Assembly: GCF_028369105.1 (NCBI RefSeq)
Contig: NZ_JAQNDO010000001.1
Location: 7,038,501 to 7,102,500, forward strand
Length of the DNA stretch: 64,000 nt
Reading direction: 5' to 3'
Source of the DNA: Polyangium mundeleinium
Lineage (GTDB): Bacteria; Myxococcota_A; Polyangia; Polyangiales; Polyangiaceae
Below the pieces are notes generated by a model, which saw only the letters and a program-made list of their open reading frames with translations, had not been told where the DNA came from and did no database searches. The position numbers and the translations under genes were made by a program. This document shows positions 1 to 9,593 of the stretch, piece by piece. Every line of letters begins with the position of its first letter. Within the stretch, counting starts at the first letter, position 1.

Positions 1-348
1 CGCGGCCTGCGCCGTCATCACGAAGAGCCCGATCCCCATGCGCACGATGGCCCAGAGGAGGAGCTTGCGGCTCCGGTAGAGCAAGCTGGTCCCGATCAGG
101 CCGTCGATGAGCGCGGAGATGGTCAGCGCGACCGGCGACGAGAGGACGCTCGGCTCCCGACCGTTTGCCGGCAGCGCCACCTCGACCAGCAAGAACACGG
201 CGTTCACGATGAGCAGGCCGCCGGCGATACGCTGGGCGGACGTCGCGGTGTCCGGCGCATGGACGACGGGCGGCTCGCGCAGCGGCGCCGTGGGGGGAGC
301 ATAGGCGTTCGCCTCCGGGGGCGGCGCGTCGGGGGCCTGGTTTGTCAT
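1..348 (-). CDS. Membrane protein with Pro-rich N-terminus (3' end outside window)
   Basis: Reading leftward from the ATG at 348 gives 116 codons that remain open at the window edge, so the C-terminus is missing. The first ~35 residues are Pro/Ala-rich (MTNQAPDAPPPEANAYAPP...) and presumably cytoplasmic. Two hydrophobic segments follow, near residues 45-60 and 75-110, separated by a polar stretch and an Arg/Lys-rich turn (YRSRK). The pattern suits a small integral membrane protein. I recognise no family. It starts 47 bp after the stop of the M61-like peptidase gene on the same strand, so the two may be co-transcribed. Confidence 0.6.
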   Translation of the reverse strand, partial: MTNQAPDAPPPEANAYAPPTAPLREPPVVHAPDTATSAQRIAGGLLIVNAVFLLVEVALPANGREPSVLSSPVALTISALIDGLIGTSLLYRSRKLLLWAIVRMGIGLFVMTAQAA

Positions 349-395
349 GGCAGGGCGATGGTACGCCCGGTCCAGGCACTCCGTCGATGGGCGCT

Positions 396-2120
396 TCAAT
401 CGCGGCAGCGCGTTTTTTCTGCCCAGCGGACGACCTGACGCTCGGCCACGGGCAGATACCGAATCTTGCGACCTCGGCCGCGGTCGGCGACGACGACCTC
501 GACGGGTTCGTCCGTGTCCTCGGTACGCCCGGCCGGCACCTTCGACGAGAGCACGAGCGCGCCTTCTTCGAGGCCCGCGCGCGCGGCGGCCGAGCCCGCG
601 ACGAGGCCGCGGATCACCCCGGGCGTACGGCGCAGGCTCGCCTCTTCGAAGCCGAGCTCGTACACCTTCGATTTCGTACGCGCGCGGTGGAAACACGGAC
701 CAAAGGCATCACCGTCCAGGGTGATCTCGCCGTGGCCGCGCACCATGACCCAATCGAGCTCCTCGCCGCGCGCGGCGCCGAGCTCGCGCGCGACGAGCTC
801 TCCGAGCGCCGAGACCGGGAGGTCGGTTTTTTTTTCGGCGGCGGCGCGATCGAGCAAGGCGCGCACGAGATCGTCGAGGGACCGCTCGCCGCCCGAGGCT
901 TTTCGCAAGGCCGCGTCGAGCGCCGCGGCGTAGAGCGCGCCGCGCTGGTAGTCCTTCCGCGAGCGCGCGTGCGCCGGCAGCTCCGCCTCCGCGTTCACGA
1001 GCGTGCGCTCGAGATCCGCCGCGAAATCACGCGCCCCGATGAGCTTCTCCGCGAGGGCGATCTTCCGGGCGTAATGCACGGCAAATCCCTCGGAGAACCA
1101 GACTTGCTCGCGACCCTCCGCGACGAGACGGACGGCGCCGCCGATCCAGCGGTGCGAGAGCTCGTGGGCCGCGGCGATGGTGACGGCGGCGTCGAAGGGC
1201 CGCTCCTCGCCGATCCACAACCCGAACGAGCGCCCGAGCAGCGCGCCGTCGTGGCCTTTCCCAAGCCCGGGCTCGGCGGCGAGGAGATACGAAAAATCGG
1301 TGTTCGTCGCGGTGCCGGAGCGCGGAGCGCCGCCGAAGAGGCGCGCGAGCGCGGCGTGGGCGCGGGAGATCGTCGCGAGCGTCGCTTCGGGTTCGAAGGC
1401 CGGGCGTCCGAGGAGAACGAGGCGCTCTTTCTCGGACGCATCGACCGTGCGGAGCCGGCCCGCGAGGTACACGGCATTCGCGAGCTCGGCGGGCGTCGCG
1501 TCCGCCTCGACGTCGTCGCCGACGCCGAACGAGCTCGCGCCCGAGGCGCCTGGCGTGAGGGCGCCGGGGCGGATCTGGACGTGCACGGCGAGCGGCTCGT
1601 TCGTGCGGGGCAAGAGCAGGAACGTGTGGCCCACGCCGGACAGGCGCTCGCGATCGAGGTGCAACGCGAAACGCGCGGCGTCCTTGGGCGCGGAGGCGAC
1701 ACCGTAGGTGATCGCGAGGTGCGAGGTCGGCGCGCGGCCAAGCACGAGAATGCGATCAGGGCCTTCGTCCGGGCCGGGTTGCGTCGGGATCACGCCCTCG
1801 CCGTCGCGCACGCGGATCCCGCGCAGCGCCGTCATGCCGTCGATCCCGGCCCAGGAGCGGGCGATGCCGAGCGCCTTCGCGCGCGCGGCTTCAGGGCCGA
1901 CGAGGTGGACCTCGACGTCGAGCGCGCTGCGATCGGGCCGCGGCGTCAGCCGCACGGTCAGGCCGTCCGGGAGCGAGGGCAGGGGAGGGAGTGGCTCGGC
2001 GGGACGCGTGGGGGACGCGGGATCCACGGGCGCGGAGGCGGAGTCGCCGCAGCCGGGGAGCGCCGCGCCGCCGAGGAGGGCGAACGCCAAGGGAAAAAGG
2101 TTTTTCGAAGTGAAACGCAC
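396..2120 (-). CDS. M61-like (glycyl aminopeptidase type) lipoprotein metallopeptidase
   Basis: A 574-residue protein from a GTG start, chosen because a lipoprotein signal follows at once (basic n-region VRFTSK, hydrophobic core, lipobox ending in Cys24). A Pro-rich linker leads to a beta-rich region. The gluzincin site is HELSH (His319, Glu320, His323), with a third probable zinc ligand, Glu344, in WFSEGF. A C-terminal PDZ-like segment carries GVIRGLVAGSAAARAGLEEG. This order (beta domain, HExxH with a downstream Glu, PDZ) is that of peptidase family M61, although M1-type enzymes share the zinc motif. It is probably tethered at the outer membrane or periplasm. The same frame stays open far upstream through the antisense of the next gene, but that part has no protein-like character. 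Confidence 0.8.
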   Translation of the reverse strand: MRFTSKNLFPLAFALLGGAALPGCGDSASAPVDPASPTRPAEPLPPLPSLPDGLTVRLTPRPDRSALDVEVHLVGPEAARAKALGIARSWAGIDGMTALRGIRVRDGEGVIPTQPGPDEGPDRILVLGRAPTSHLAITYGVASAPKDAARFALHLDRERLSGVGHTFLLLPRTNEPLAVHVQIRPGALTPGASGASSFGVGDDVEADATPAELANAVYLAGRLRTVDASEKERLVLLGRPAFEPEATLATISRAHAALARLFGGAPRSGTATNTDFSYLLAAEPGLGKGHDGALLGRSFGLWIGEERPFDAAVTIAAAHELSHRWIGGAVRLVAEGREQVWFSEGFAVHYARKIALAEKLIGARDFAADLERTLVNAEAELPAHARSRKDYQRGALYAAALDAALRKASGGERSLDDLVRALLDRAAAEKKTDLPVSALGELVARELGAARGEELDWVMVRGHGEITLDGDAFGPCFHRARTKSKVYELGFEEASLRRTPGVIRGLVAGSAAARAGLEEGALVLSSKVPAGRTEDTDEPVEVVVADRGRGRKIRYLPVAERQVVRWAEKTRCRD

Positions 2121-2261
2121 GGCGATGCGGGGGGACGGGCAGGGCGAGCGGGCAGGGTGATAGCAGAGACCTGCGGGGGGCGGAACGTGCTCGGGCGGGC
2201 GAGCGCCCCACCGCTCGCGTTTTCCCGTGGCTCCGCCGTACCATCGGGGGTGGAGGACCTG

Positions 2262-4556
2262 ATGCCCCGCCTTCGTTTCGCCTTGCTCGTGCTCCCGCTC
2301 CTCGCTTGTGGCTCGCCCGACGGCCCGCCCGGCGGCAATGGAACACCGCCGCTCCCGCCTTGCACCGATTGCACGCCCTCGGGCGATCGCGCCTTCGTCC
2401 TGCCCTCGCCCGCGGGCGCGACGCTCTGGACCGCGACGCCCATGGACAAGATCCTCCGCGAGGCCACGCCGCCTTCCCGCATGGGCGACGGCATCCACAT
2501 CTCCGCGGCCAAGAACGAGCTCGAACCTTTTCAGATCGTCGTCCGCCCCGACGCCGCCGGCCAAGCCTCGATCACGCTCACGCCCTTCACCGGCCCCGGC
2601 ACCCTCGACGACGTCCGTATTCATCGCGTCGGGTACGTCCGCATCACGGAGCCCTCGGATCCCTCGTCGATCGTGAGCCCCTACGTCCCGGATCCGCTCC
2701 ACCCGACGGCCTTCGGCGCCTCGCACGACCTCGCCGCGGGCGAAAACCAGCCGTTCTGGATCACCGTGCGTGTCCCGCCCGGGGCCGCCGCCGGGGAGTA
2801 CACCGCGACGCTCACGGTCACGGCCGCGGGCGCCACGCAGGACATCCCCGTCACGCTCCATGTCTACGATTTCGAGCTCCCGGCGAAGCTCGGCTTCGAC
2901 GGCAACTGGAACACGAGCTTCGAGGCCCTCGGCGGCAGCGAGAGCCTGGAGAAGGTCCGCGCGCTGAAAGACTTCTTCTACGAGCACCGCCTCGTCCCCA
3001 CCAGCGTCGCCTGGCCGGCCGGGCTCAATTACAACGGCGGCATCGCGTACGATTGCGCGACCGGGACGTTCATGGAGGAGAACAATCCCTACGACTTCTC
3101 CCAGCTCGGCCCCGCGTACATCGACGGCACCGGGTGGAACGGGGTCGGGTTTCCCTCGTTCCAGATCATGCAGTTCGTCGACAACGTCAGGCCCCGGCCG
3201 CAGACGTTCTGCGGCAAGGACCGCGGCCAGGACGCCTTCGGCACGCCCGAGTACAACGCCGAATGGTCGAAGCTGCTCGCCGCGATCGACGCCTACCTCG
3301 TGGCGAAGGGCTGGCAGGACAAGGGGTATTACTACGTGCAGAACGAGCCCCAGGGCCCGGAGGATTACGCCGTCGCCGCGTTCCTCGCGGACCTCGCCAA
3401 GAAGGCCGCGCCGAACCTGCGCATCGCGATCAGCGAGGAGCCGAAGCCCGAGATCGCCGAGCACGCCTCGATCGGCGGCGGCCATTACGACCTCTGGTGG
3501 GCCGACCTCTCGGAGTTCGATCCCGACTACGCCAAGGCGCGCCAGGCGATCGGGGAAACGGTGTGGTGGTACTTCCTCTACGGCGACCTCCCGCCGCATT
3601 TCAACCCCATCACGATCGACCACCCCGGCATCGAGACGCGCATCGCCCACTGGGCCGCGTGGAAGTACCGGATCCGCGGGTTCGCTTATTATTCGGTCAC
3701 GGGCTGGGGGAATGACCCCTACCAGAATCCGCGGCCGCAGGGCACGAAGCAGAACGGCGACGGCTTTCTCCTGTATCCGCCCGAGGACGGCGCGCTCGTG
3801 AGCAGCATTCGCTGGGAGCTTTTGCGCGAAGGCGCCGAGGATTTCGAATACCTGCTCCGCGCGGCCGGCGGCACGATGCCCGTGACGCCGGATCAAGCCG
3901 CGGGCTGCGACCTCTCGGCCGCGAGCGCCGTCTCCTCGCCGACCTCCTTCACGCGTGACGCCTCCGCGCTCGCGCACCTGCGCGACCAGCTCGGCCTTTA
4001 CCTCGAAGGCAAGGTCAACGGCTGCCCGGCGCTCGACTCCACCCCGGAAGGCGCCCACCCGCGCGCCGCCTATTCCATCAACTTCCAGGACCCGAACGGG
4101 CAACCTGCCGCGAATCCGCTCGTGGTGGACGGCCACGAATGGCTGAAGATCGGCTGGGAGGCCTACGACGCGAAACAAGGGTACGGCTGGTCCGGGCCGT
4201 ACATCGGCGATCCGGGGATCATGCTGTACAAATACTTCCCAGACGCGCCGGTCTCGGAGCTCCAGAGGAGCGTCATCTACAACGATTACGGGCGCACCGA
4301 CACGTTCAACTGGGACATCGAAAAGGGCAAGTACGAGGTCACGGTCTCCATCGGCTGGTACGAGGGGACGTACGAGAAGCATCGTGTCGTCGTGGAGGGG
4401 CAGACGCTCTTCGACTCCGTGGCCACGACGCCCGCCGAGCCCTACCGGGTCGCCTCGGTCGTCGTCGACGTGAACGACGGCAACATCACGATGGAGGTCG
4501 GGCAACAGGACGAATACACCATGCTGAACTGGATGCGCATCGTGCCCGTGCCTTGA
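2262..4556 (+). CDS. DUF4091 glycoside-hydrolase-like lipoprotein
   Basis: 764 residues. The ATG at 2262 sits 5 bp after a strong ribosome binding site (GGAGG at 2252-2256), and a lipoprotein signal follows (MPRLRFALLVLPLLACGS). Residues ~50-210 are beta-sandwich-like, with the NELEPFQIVVRP motif seen ahead of DUF4091 catalytic domains. The middle ~400 residues are Trp/Tyr-rich with acidic motifs (QNEPQGPEDY, ELLREGAEDFEYL) typical of DUF4091/GH123-like proteins. The last ~150 residues (from YSINFQDPNG) resemble a malectin-like or CBM-type sandwich. Role inferred: cell-surface action on a complex polysaccharide. The substrate cannot be read from the sequence. It is divergent from the peptidase gene, with 141 bp between their starts. 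Confidence 0.75.
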   Translation: MPRLRFALLVLPLLACGSPDGPPGGNGTPPLPPCTDCTPSGDRAFVLPSPAGATLWTATPMDKILREATPPSRMGDGIHISAAKNELEPFQIVVRPDAAGQASITLTPFTGPGTLDDVRIHRVGYVRITEPSDPSSIVSPYVPDPLHPTAFGASHDLAAGENQPFWITVRVPPGAAAGEYTATLTVTAAGATQDIPVTLHVYDFELPAKLGFDGNWNTSFEALGGSESLEKVRALKDFFYEHRLVPTSVAWPAGLNYNGGIAYDCATGTFMEENNPYDFSQLGPAYIDGTGWNGVGFPSFQIMQFVDNVRPRPQTFCGKDRGQDAFGTPEYNAEWSKLLAAIDAYLVAKGWQDKGYYYVQNEPQGPEDYAVAAFLADLAKKAAPNLRIAISEEPKPEIAEHASIGGGHYDLWWADLSEFDPDYAKARQAIGETVWWYFLYGDLPPHFNPITIDHPGIETRIAHWAAWKYRIRGFAYYSVTGWGNDPYQNPRPQGTKQNGDGFLLYPPEDGALVSSIRWELLREGAEDFEYLLRAAGGTMPVTPDQAAGCDLSAASAVSSPTSFTRDASALAHLRDQLGLYLEGKVNGCPALDSTPEGAHPRAAYSINFQDPNGQPAANPLVVDGHEWLKIGWEAYDAKQGYGWSGPYIGDPGIMLYKYFPDAPVSELQRSVIYNDYGRTDTFNWDIEKGKYEVTVSIGWYEGTYEKHRVVVEGQTLFDSVATTPAEPYRVASVVVDVNDGNITMEVGQQDEYTMLNWMRIVPVP

Positions 4557-4634
4557 GCCGCGGGCGCCGCGTCACGCGGTACGCGGCCTTTTCTCGATTT
4601 CCGCGGGGGCGTCGTTCCGATATCCTGCTCGGTC

Positions 4635-7600
4635 ATGCGACGATCGAGCTCCCATCTTCTCACAGCGCTCCCGCTGCTCGCGCTCCTCTCCGCCGGTTGT
4701 GGCGGCGAGGCCCAGCAGCAAACCACCACGGGAACCACAACGTCCGGCAGCGGCGGCCAGGGCGGCCTCGGCGGCGCGGGCGGTGACGGCGGCGACGGCG
4801 GAATCATCCTCGCGGGCTCCGGCGGCGCCGGAGGCCAGGGCGGCCAAGGCGGCGGCGGGGATCTGTGCGTCGGGATCCAGTGCACGCCCGACCAGCACTG
4901 CGAGGTGCTGCCGGATGGAATGCCCGGCTGCGTGAACAACACGTGCGGCATGCTGAACTGCAAGCCCACCGAGATCTGCGAGGTCACGCCCGGCGGCGGC
5001 GCGCTCTGCAAGGACATCTCCTGCACGCAGGACGTGCAGTGCCCGGCGAACCAGTATTGCAATGGCACGGTCTGCGTCGACGATGCCTGCGTCCCCGGCA
5101 CGACGACGTGCATGGGGAACGAGCTTTATGCATGCAACGCGAACGGCGCCGAGACGACCGCGCAGTTCACCTGCGGCAGCACCTCGTATTACATGAGCAT
5201 GTGCACGGACGCCGGCATGGGCGACGCTTCCTGCCCCTGCGAGGACGACTGGGATTGCCCGGCGGACACGGCCTGCGAGGTCGGTCAATGCGTCGGCACG
5301 GGCAAGCCCGCGACCTGCACGCTGCCGCCCGTCCCGTTCTCGCAGGTGCTGCCGACGAAGGAGATCCAGTGGGGCGGGACCGGCGTCGCGCCGAACAACG
5401 TGGCCGTCAACGCGCCCTTCGGGGGCTCGGCGCAGGTGAGCATGACGCCGCTCGTCGTGAACCTCGACGACGACAACGGCGACGGCCTCATCAACGAGCT
5501 CGATTTCCCGGAGATCGTGTTCACCACCTACCACGGGACGTCCGCGGACGAGAACGGCGTGGTCCGCGCGATCCACGGCGGCGGCCCGAACAAGGGCAAG
5601 GATTATTTCGCCAATGCCGGGACGAACGTCTGGCACGAGGGCGAGCCGCTGAACAAGGCGTGGGTGAACACGCAAGGCATCGCGAACTCGACGGGCTCGC
5701 TCGCGGCGGGGGATCTCGACAATGACGGCGTGCCCGAGATCGTGATGCCCACGGAGGTCGTGGCGGGCGTGTCGACCGGCGGCATCGCCATCCTCGACAA
5801 CAAGGGCGACATCATCGTGCAGTCGGCGGTCAACCAATTGCCCTCGGCGGGCTACAACGTCCCCGCCATCACGCTCGCGAACGTGGACGGCAAGGGGTTC
5901 GCCGAGATCATCGTCGGCCGGTTCGTCTTCACGCTCGGCAAGGATCCCGTGACGAACAAGCTCGTGCTCGTCGACAGGTTCGCCGGCACGCTGACGATCA
6001 ACGGCAACAACGGGCAGGGGGCGATCTCCTGCGTGGCCAACCTCGTCGGGGACAACAAGCAGGAGATCGTGGCAGGCAGCACGGTCTACAGGTTCCCCAC
6101 GCCGCCGGCCGGCGTCGAGAAGCGCGCCGATTGCGCAGCGGGCGACACGAGCGCCTTCTGCCTCGGCCAGCTCGAGGTCGTCTGGGACGCGCTGGCCGTC
6201 AACGGGGCCGCAAAGGTGCCGACCACGCAACGCGAGGGCTTCTGCGCCGTGGCCGATATCCTCGGCGCAGACGAGGCCGCAGCGCCGGGACCGGGCAATG
6301 CGCCTGACGGCAAGCCCGAGGTCATCCTGGTCTCGCGCGGGTACCTCGCGATTTACAACGGCGAGACCGGCGTGCAGCGGCGCTTCACGAACCTGAACGC
6401 AGGCGACAACGGCGGCGCGCCGAACGTCGACGATTTCGACGGCGACGGGTTCCCCGAGATCGGCACGGCGTTCGGCACGCGGTACATGATGATCGATCTG
6501 CAATCGACGTCGGCGAGCTGCCCGGCGTGGCCGACGGCCATCAGCGACGCCTCCGCCAACGGAAACCCCGCCCGCGCCCCCGGCGCGGCCTGCACGACCG
6601 ACGCCGAATGCAGCGCAGGCGCCGTCTGCAACACGGCCAAGGGCGCATGCGTGTGCCTGCACAACGGCTGGATGCGCATCACGGAGGACGATTCGAGCCG
6701 GGTCACGGCCTCCAGCGTCTTCGATTTCAACGGCGACGGCGCAGCCGAGGTCATCTACAACGACGAGTGCTGGTTCCGCATCTACGACGGGACGACGTCG
6801 GAGGTGCTCTTCAAGGAGCACTCGCCGAGCCGGACGCGCACGGAAAACCCGGTCATCGCCGACGTCGACAACGACGGGAACGCCGAGATCGTGTTCTGCT
6901 CGAACAACGATTCGAGCTCCTGCTCGGTGGGCTACAACTACCCGAACGGAATCGCCGTCTGGGGCGACGCGAGCGACACGTGGGTGCCCGCGCGGCGCAT
7001 CTGGAACCAGCACGCCTACCACGTGACGAACGTGCTGGAGAGCGGCGCAATCCCGCCGCTCGAGCCGGAGAACTGGAAGGTCTACAACGGGCGCGAATAC
7101 AACACGTACCGCTCGAACCCGCGCTCGTTCGGCGTCGCGCCGGACCTCCAGGTCTCGGGCATTCAAATGTCATCGCCGGACGCCGCCTGCGGGCAGCTCT
7201 CGAAGAAGCTCGACATCACGGTCGAGATCCGCAACGACGGCGACGTGCGCGTAGGCCCAGGCGTGGTGGTCGCCTTCTACGGGGAGTGGATGAACGGGAC
7301 GCCGAACGAGCCACTCTACGCAGACGCCGCGCAGACCCCATTGACGGCCGTCCTCGGGACGAGCCTGGAGCCGGGGCAATCGATCCTGGTGACCGTGAGC
7401 TACGACGCGACGAACAATTCGCCGGGGACGCTGCCAGAGAAGGTGCGCGTGGTCGTGGACGACGCAAACCAGGAGCGCGAATGCATCGAGGACAACAACA
7501 CCCTCGAAGCCATGGTCACGCCCGGCGAAATGCAGCCCGATCTACGCATCGACGTGGGCGCAGCCTCCGACGGCTCCTGCCCATCCCCAACGGTCAACGC

Positions 7601-7880
7601 GACGGTCTACAACGAGGGTTCCGCGCCAGCGAGCAACATCCTCGTGCGATTCTACGCGGGTGATCCCAACCAGGGCGGCACGCCCATCCATGAGGAGACC
7701 ATCGCAGGCCCCCTCGACCCAGGCCAAAGCGTGATGCTGACCTCGAAGATGACAAACTTCCCCCCAGGTCTGCTCGTGCTGATCTACGCCGTGGTGGATC
7801 CGCAAAACACGGTGCAGGAGTGCAACGACGGCAACAACAAGGACGAGGCCAACGGCAAGGTGGTCTGCGGGATCAACTGA
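4635..7880 (+). CDS. Large VCBS/FG-GAP and CARDB-repeat surface lipoprotein
   Basis: 1081 residues. The lipoprotein signal ends LLALLSAGCGGE. A linker of ~45 residues made almost only of Gly, Ser and Ala follows, then a Cys-rich EGF-like region (~residues 75-225; repeated CxxxxxCxxxxxC spacing). Several Ca-binding VCBS/FG-GAP loops come next (DDDNGDGLINELDFPEI, DLDNDGVPEIVM, DDFDGDGFPEIG, DFNGDGAAEVIY, DVDNDGNAEIVF), pointing to a beta-propeller. Two C-terminal CARDB-type Ig-like domains start near LQVSGIQM and LRIDVGAAS. The layout suits an adhesin or matrix-binding protein exposed at the cell surface. It begins 78 bp after the DUF4091 gene on the same strand. The ligand is unknown. Confidence 0.75.
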   Translation: MRRSSSHLLTALPLLALLSAGCGGEAQQQTTTGTTTSGSGGQGGLGGAGGDGGDGGIILAGSGGAGGQGGQGGGGDLCVGIQCTPDQHCEVLPDGMPGCVNNTCGMLNCKPTEICEVTPGGGALCKDISCTQDVQCPANQYCNGTVCVDDACVPGTTTCMGNELYACNANGAETTAQFTCGSTSYYMSMCTDAGMGDASCPCEDDWDCPADTACEVGQCVGTGKPATCTLPPVPFSQVLPTKEIQWGGTGVAPNNVAVNAPFGGSAQVSMTPLVVNLDDDNGDGLINELDFPEIVFTTYHGTSADENGVVRAIHGGGPNKGKDYFANAGTNVWHEGEPLNKAWVNTQGIANSTGSLAAGDLDNDGVPEIVMPTEVVAGVSTGGIAILDNKGDIIVQSAVNQLPSAGYNVPAITLANVDGKGFAEIIVGRFVFTLGKDPVTNKLVLVDRFAGTLTINGNNGQGAISCVANLVGDNKQEIVAGSTVYRFPTPPAGVEKRADCAAGDTSAFCLGQLEVVWDALAVNGAAKVPTTQREGFCAVADILGADEAAAPGPGNAPDGKPEVILVSRGYLAIYNGETGVQRRFTNLNAGDNGGAPNVDDFDGDGFPEIGTAFGTRYMMIDLQSTSASCPAWPTAISDASANGNPARAPGAACTTDAECSAGAVCNTAKGACVCLHNGWMRITEDDSSRVTASSVFDFNGDGAAEVIYNDECWFRIYDGTTSEVLFKEHSPSRTRTENPVIADVDNDGNAEIVFCSNNDSSSCSVGYNYPNGIAVWGDASDTWVPARRIWNQHAYHVTNVLESGAIPPLEPENWKVYNGREYNTYRSNPRSFGVAPDLQVSGIQMSSPDAACGQLSKKLDITVEIRNDGDVRVGPGVVVAFYGEWMNGTPNEPLYADAAQTPLTAVLGTSLEPGQSILVTVSYDATNNSPGTLPEKVRVVVDDANQERECIEDNNTLEAMVTPGEMQPDLRIDVGAASDGSCPSPTVNATVYNEGSAPASNILVRFYAGDPNQGGTPIHEETIAGPLDPGQSVMLTSKMTNFPPGLLVLIYAVVDPQNTVQECNDGNNKDEANGKVVCGIN

Positions 7881-7909
7881 TCCTGCGCCGGAGCATTCCT
7901 TCCCCCCAG

Positions 7910-7935
7910 CCCCTCTCCCGCTTGCGGGAGAGGGG
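7910..7935. terminator. Perfect palindrome between convergent genes (REP-like / bidirectional terminator)
   Basis: Arms CCCCTCTCCCGC and GCGGGAGAGGGG (12 bp each) flank a 2-nt TT loop. It lies 30 bp after the stop at 7880 and 5 bp before the stop at 7941 of the converging gene, so it can act on both transcripts. The CCCTCTCCCGC/GCGGGAGAGGG core is familiar from REP-type palindromes in many proteobacteria. No T-run follows on either side. Confidence 0.6.
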
Positions 7936-7940
7936 TGATT

Positions 7941-9593
7941 TCATCCCCGATACACTTCGTCCTGCTCGATGCGCGAGAGCACCCAGTCGAACTCGCCGGC
8001 GGTGAGGTGCGCGTTGCAATGGCCGCAGGCGCCGCTCATGTTGATCTCTGCGTTGGGGGCGCCGCAGTTGGGGCAGACGGGATCGATGCGTGGGGCGCCG
8101 CGCCGCTCGGCGCCTCGGATGAGCGTCCAGTATTCGCTGTAGGCGCGCTCCTTCGTCTCGCTGCCGGCGACGACCTTGCCGTCCCCGTCGACCGTGTAAT
8201 CGCGGCACGACGCGAAGACGCGTACGGTCACGGCGTCGTAATAGGTGTCGGAGAGGACGCGCGCGAGGTCGATCGAGACGATGCGCGCGTCTTCTGTGAT
8301 GTTGCGGAGCTTTTGCTCGCGGTAGGTGTCGATCCAGTAGCGTTGCGATTGGAACAGGTTGTCCGAGAGGTACGGGCGGGCGAGCACGAGCTTCTGGCTC
8401 GACCAGCCTTCGTGGAAGGCGTGGAAGATGGCTTCGACGCGTGCTTTCCAGGCGGACCAGCGGAGGGCTGGGTCTTTCTCCGTGAGGGCGGACCATTTTG
8501 ATTTTACGCCGGGCGCGACGACGGTCGGCAGGTCGGTTCCGACCTCCTCGGTTGTGCCTGTGAGCATGGGGCCGCGGGGCTCGCGGGCTTCGATGTCGAT
8601 CGAGAACACGGTCCAGTCGAGTGTGCCTGCGGAGGCGACCACGCCGCAATAGGCGCATTTCGAGCCGATGGCCTTGTCTTGTGGCGCGCCGCAGTTCGGG
8701 CAGCCGAAGAGCCTCGTTTTTTCGGGGGGACGCGAGGCCACGTCGGGATCCCGCAGGAGGCGCCAGGTCTCGGAGACCCAGTAGCTTTGTTCCTCGCCGT
8801 CGGCCGACACCTCCGTGTAGTTCACCTCGAAGCCGACCACGAGCTCGATACGGCGGACGGGCTCGCTCTGCGCGACGACCGCTTCGAATCGCATGGCGCC
8901 GATCACGACGTCCCGGACCTCGGCTGCGGGGTAGGGTGAATAGGCGGCGATCGCGCTCTCGGCGAGGTAACTGCCGAGCGTGTCGAGCTTGCTTTTGCCC
9001 CGCGCGGCCTGGACCTCGGTGTAGAGCGCGTAGAGAAAGTCCTCGAAGAGGACACGCGAGAAATGCGGGTCCTTGCTGCCGAGGGCGCGGAGCGCGGATT
9101 CGAGGGTGGAATGGTTCTTCCGTTGTCGCGGCTTCTCCGCTGGCGCCTGCTTTCGCTCGCGCTTGCGCCGCCGGGCTGCCCGCGTGCGCTCTTCCTCCGG
9201 GTCCGGCAGGTCCGATTCCCACCCGCGCTCGGCCTCGCGTTGCTTCTGGAGGATGGTGCTCGCGACGAAAAAGACGGCACCCATGGCGAGCACGACGAGC
9301 ACGAACGGCCCCGAGAACCCCGCGGAGCTGCCGCTGTACGAGGTCGATTCGGAGGAAGAAGACGACGGCGACGAAGACGGCGAGGACGAGCGGCTCCCGG
9401 ACGAGCCACTCCACGGCGATGAGGACGACGACGACGAGCGGCTCGACGAGGAGGAGGAGGACGACGAGCTGCTCCGGCTGCGGAAGGTTTGGCCTCCGCC
9501 GGGGCGCGCGGCGGCGTCGTACACGAACAAGGGCGAGGCGAGGCCGATTCCGGCCGCGAGGGCGAGCGCCGCGAAACGTTTCGTGCGTTTCAC
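7941..9593 (-). CDS. Membrane protein with duplicated Tim44-like / zinc-ribbon modules
   Basis: 550 residues. The GTG start overlaps the upstream TGA in the tetranucleotide GTGA (9590-9593), implying translational coupling to the TPM gene. There is an N-terminal signal or anchor, then a ~50-residue tract made mostly of Ser, then a hydrophobic helix (FVLVVLAMGAVFFVAS) and a basic region. The rest holds two related halves. Each has a Tim44/NTF2-like stretch (YWVSETWRLLRD; AYSEYWTLIRG) followed by a zinc ribbon (CPNCGAPQ...CAYCG and CPNCGAPN...CGHCN). Tim44-like domains bind lipids or peptides at membranes; the function here is unknown. The poly-Ser tract is low-complexity and probably disordered. 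Confidence 0.75.
   Translation of the reverse strand: MKRTKRFAALALAAGIGLASPLFVYDAAARPGGGQTFRSRSSSSSSSSSSSRSSSSSSSPWSGSSGSRSSSPSSSPSSSSSESTSYSGSSAGFSGPFVLVVLAMGAVFFVASTILQKQREAERGWESDLPDPEEERTRAARRRKRERKQAPAEKPRQRKNHSTLESALRALGSKDPHFSRVLFEDFLYALYTEVQAARGKSKLDTLGSYLAESAIAAYSPYPAAEVRDVVIGAMRFEAVVAQSEPVRRIELVVGFEVNYTEVSADGEEQSYWVSETWRLLRDPDVASRPPEKTRLFGCPNCGAPQDKAIGSKCAYCGVVASAGTLDWTVFSIDIEAREPRGPMLTGTTEEVGTDLPTVVAPGVKSKWSALTEKDPALRWSAWKARVEAIFHAFHEGWSSQKLVLARPYLSDNLFQSQRYWIDTYREQKLRNITEDARIVSIDLARVLSDTYYDAVTVRVFASCRDYTVDGDGKVVAGSETKERAYSEYWTLIRGAERRGAPRIDPVCPNCGAPNAEINMSGACGHCNAHLTAGEFDWVLSRIEQDEVYRG

Noticed and set aside
396-4505. A single 1369-residue minus-strand protein
   Set aside because: Only the last 574 residues have protein-like features (lipoprotein signal, HExxH, PDZ). 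The rest is antisense to the well-supported DUF4091 gene.
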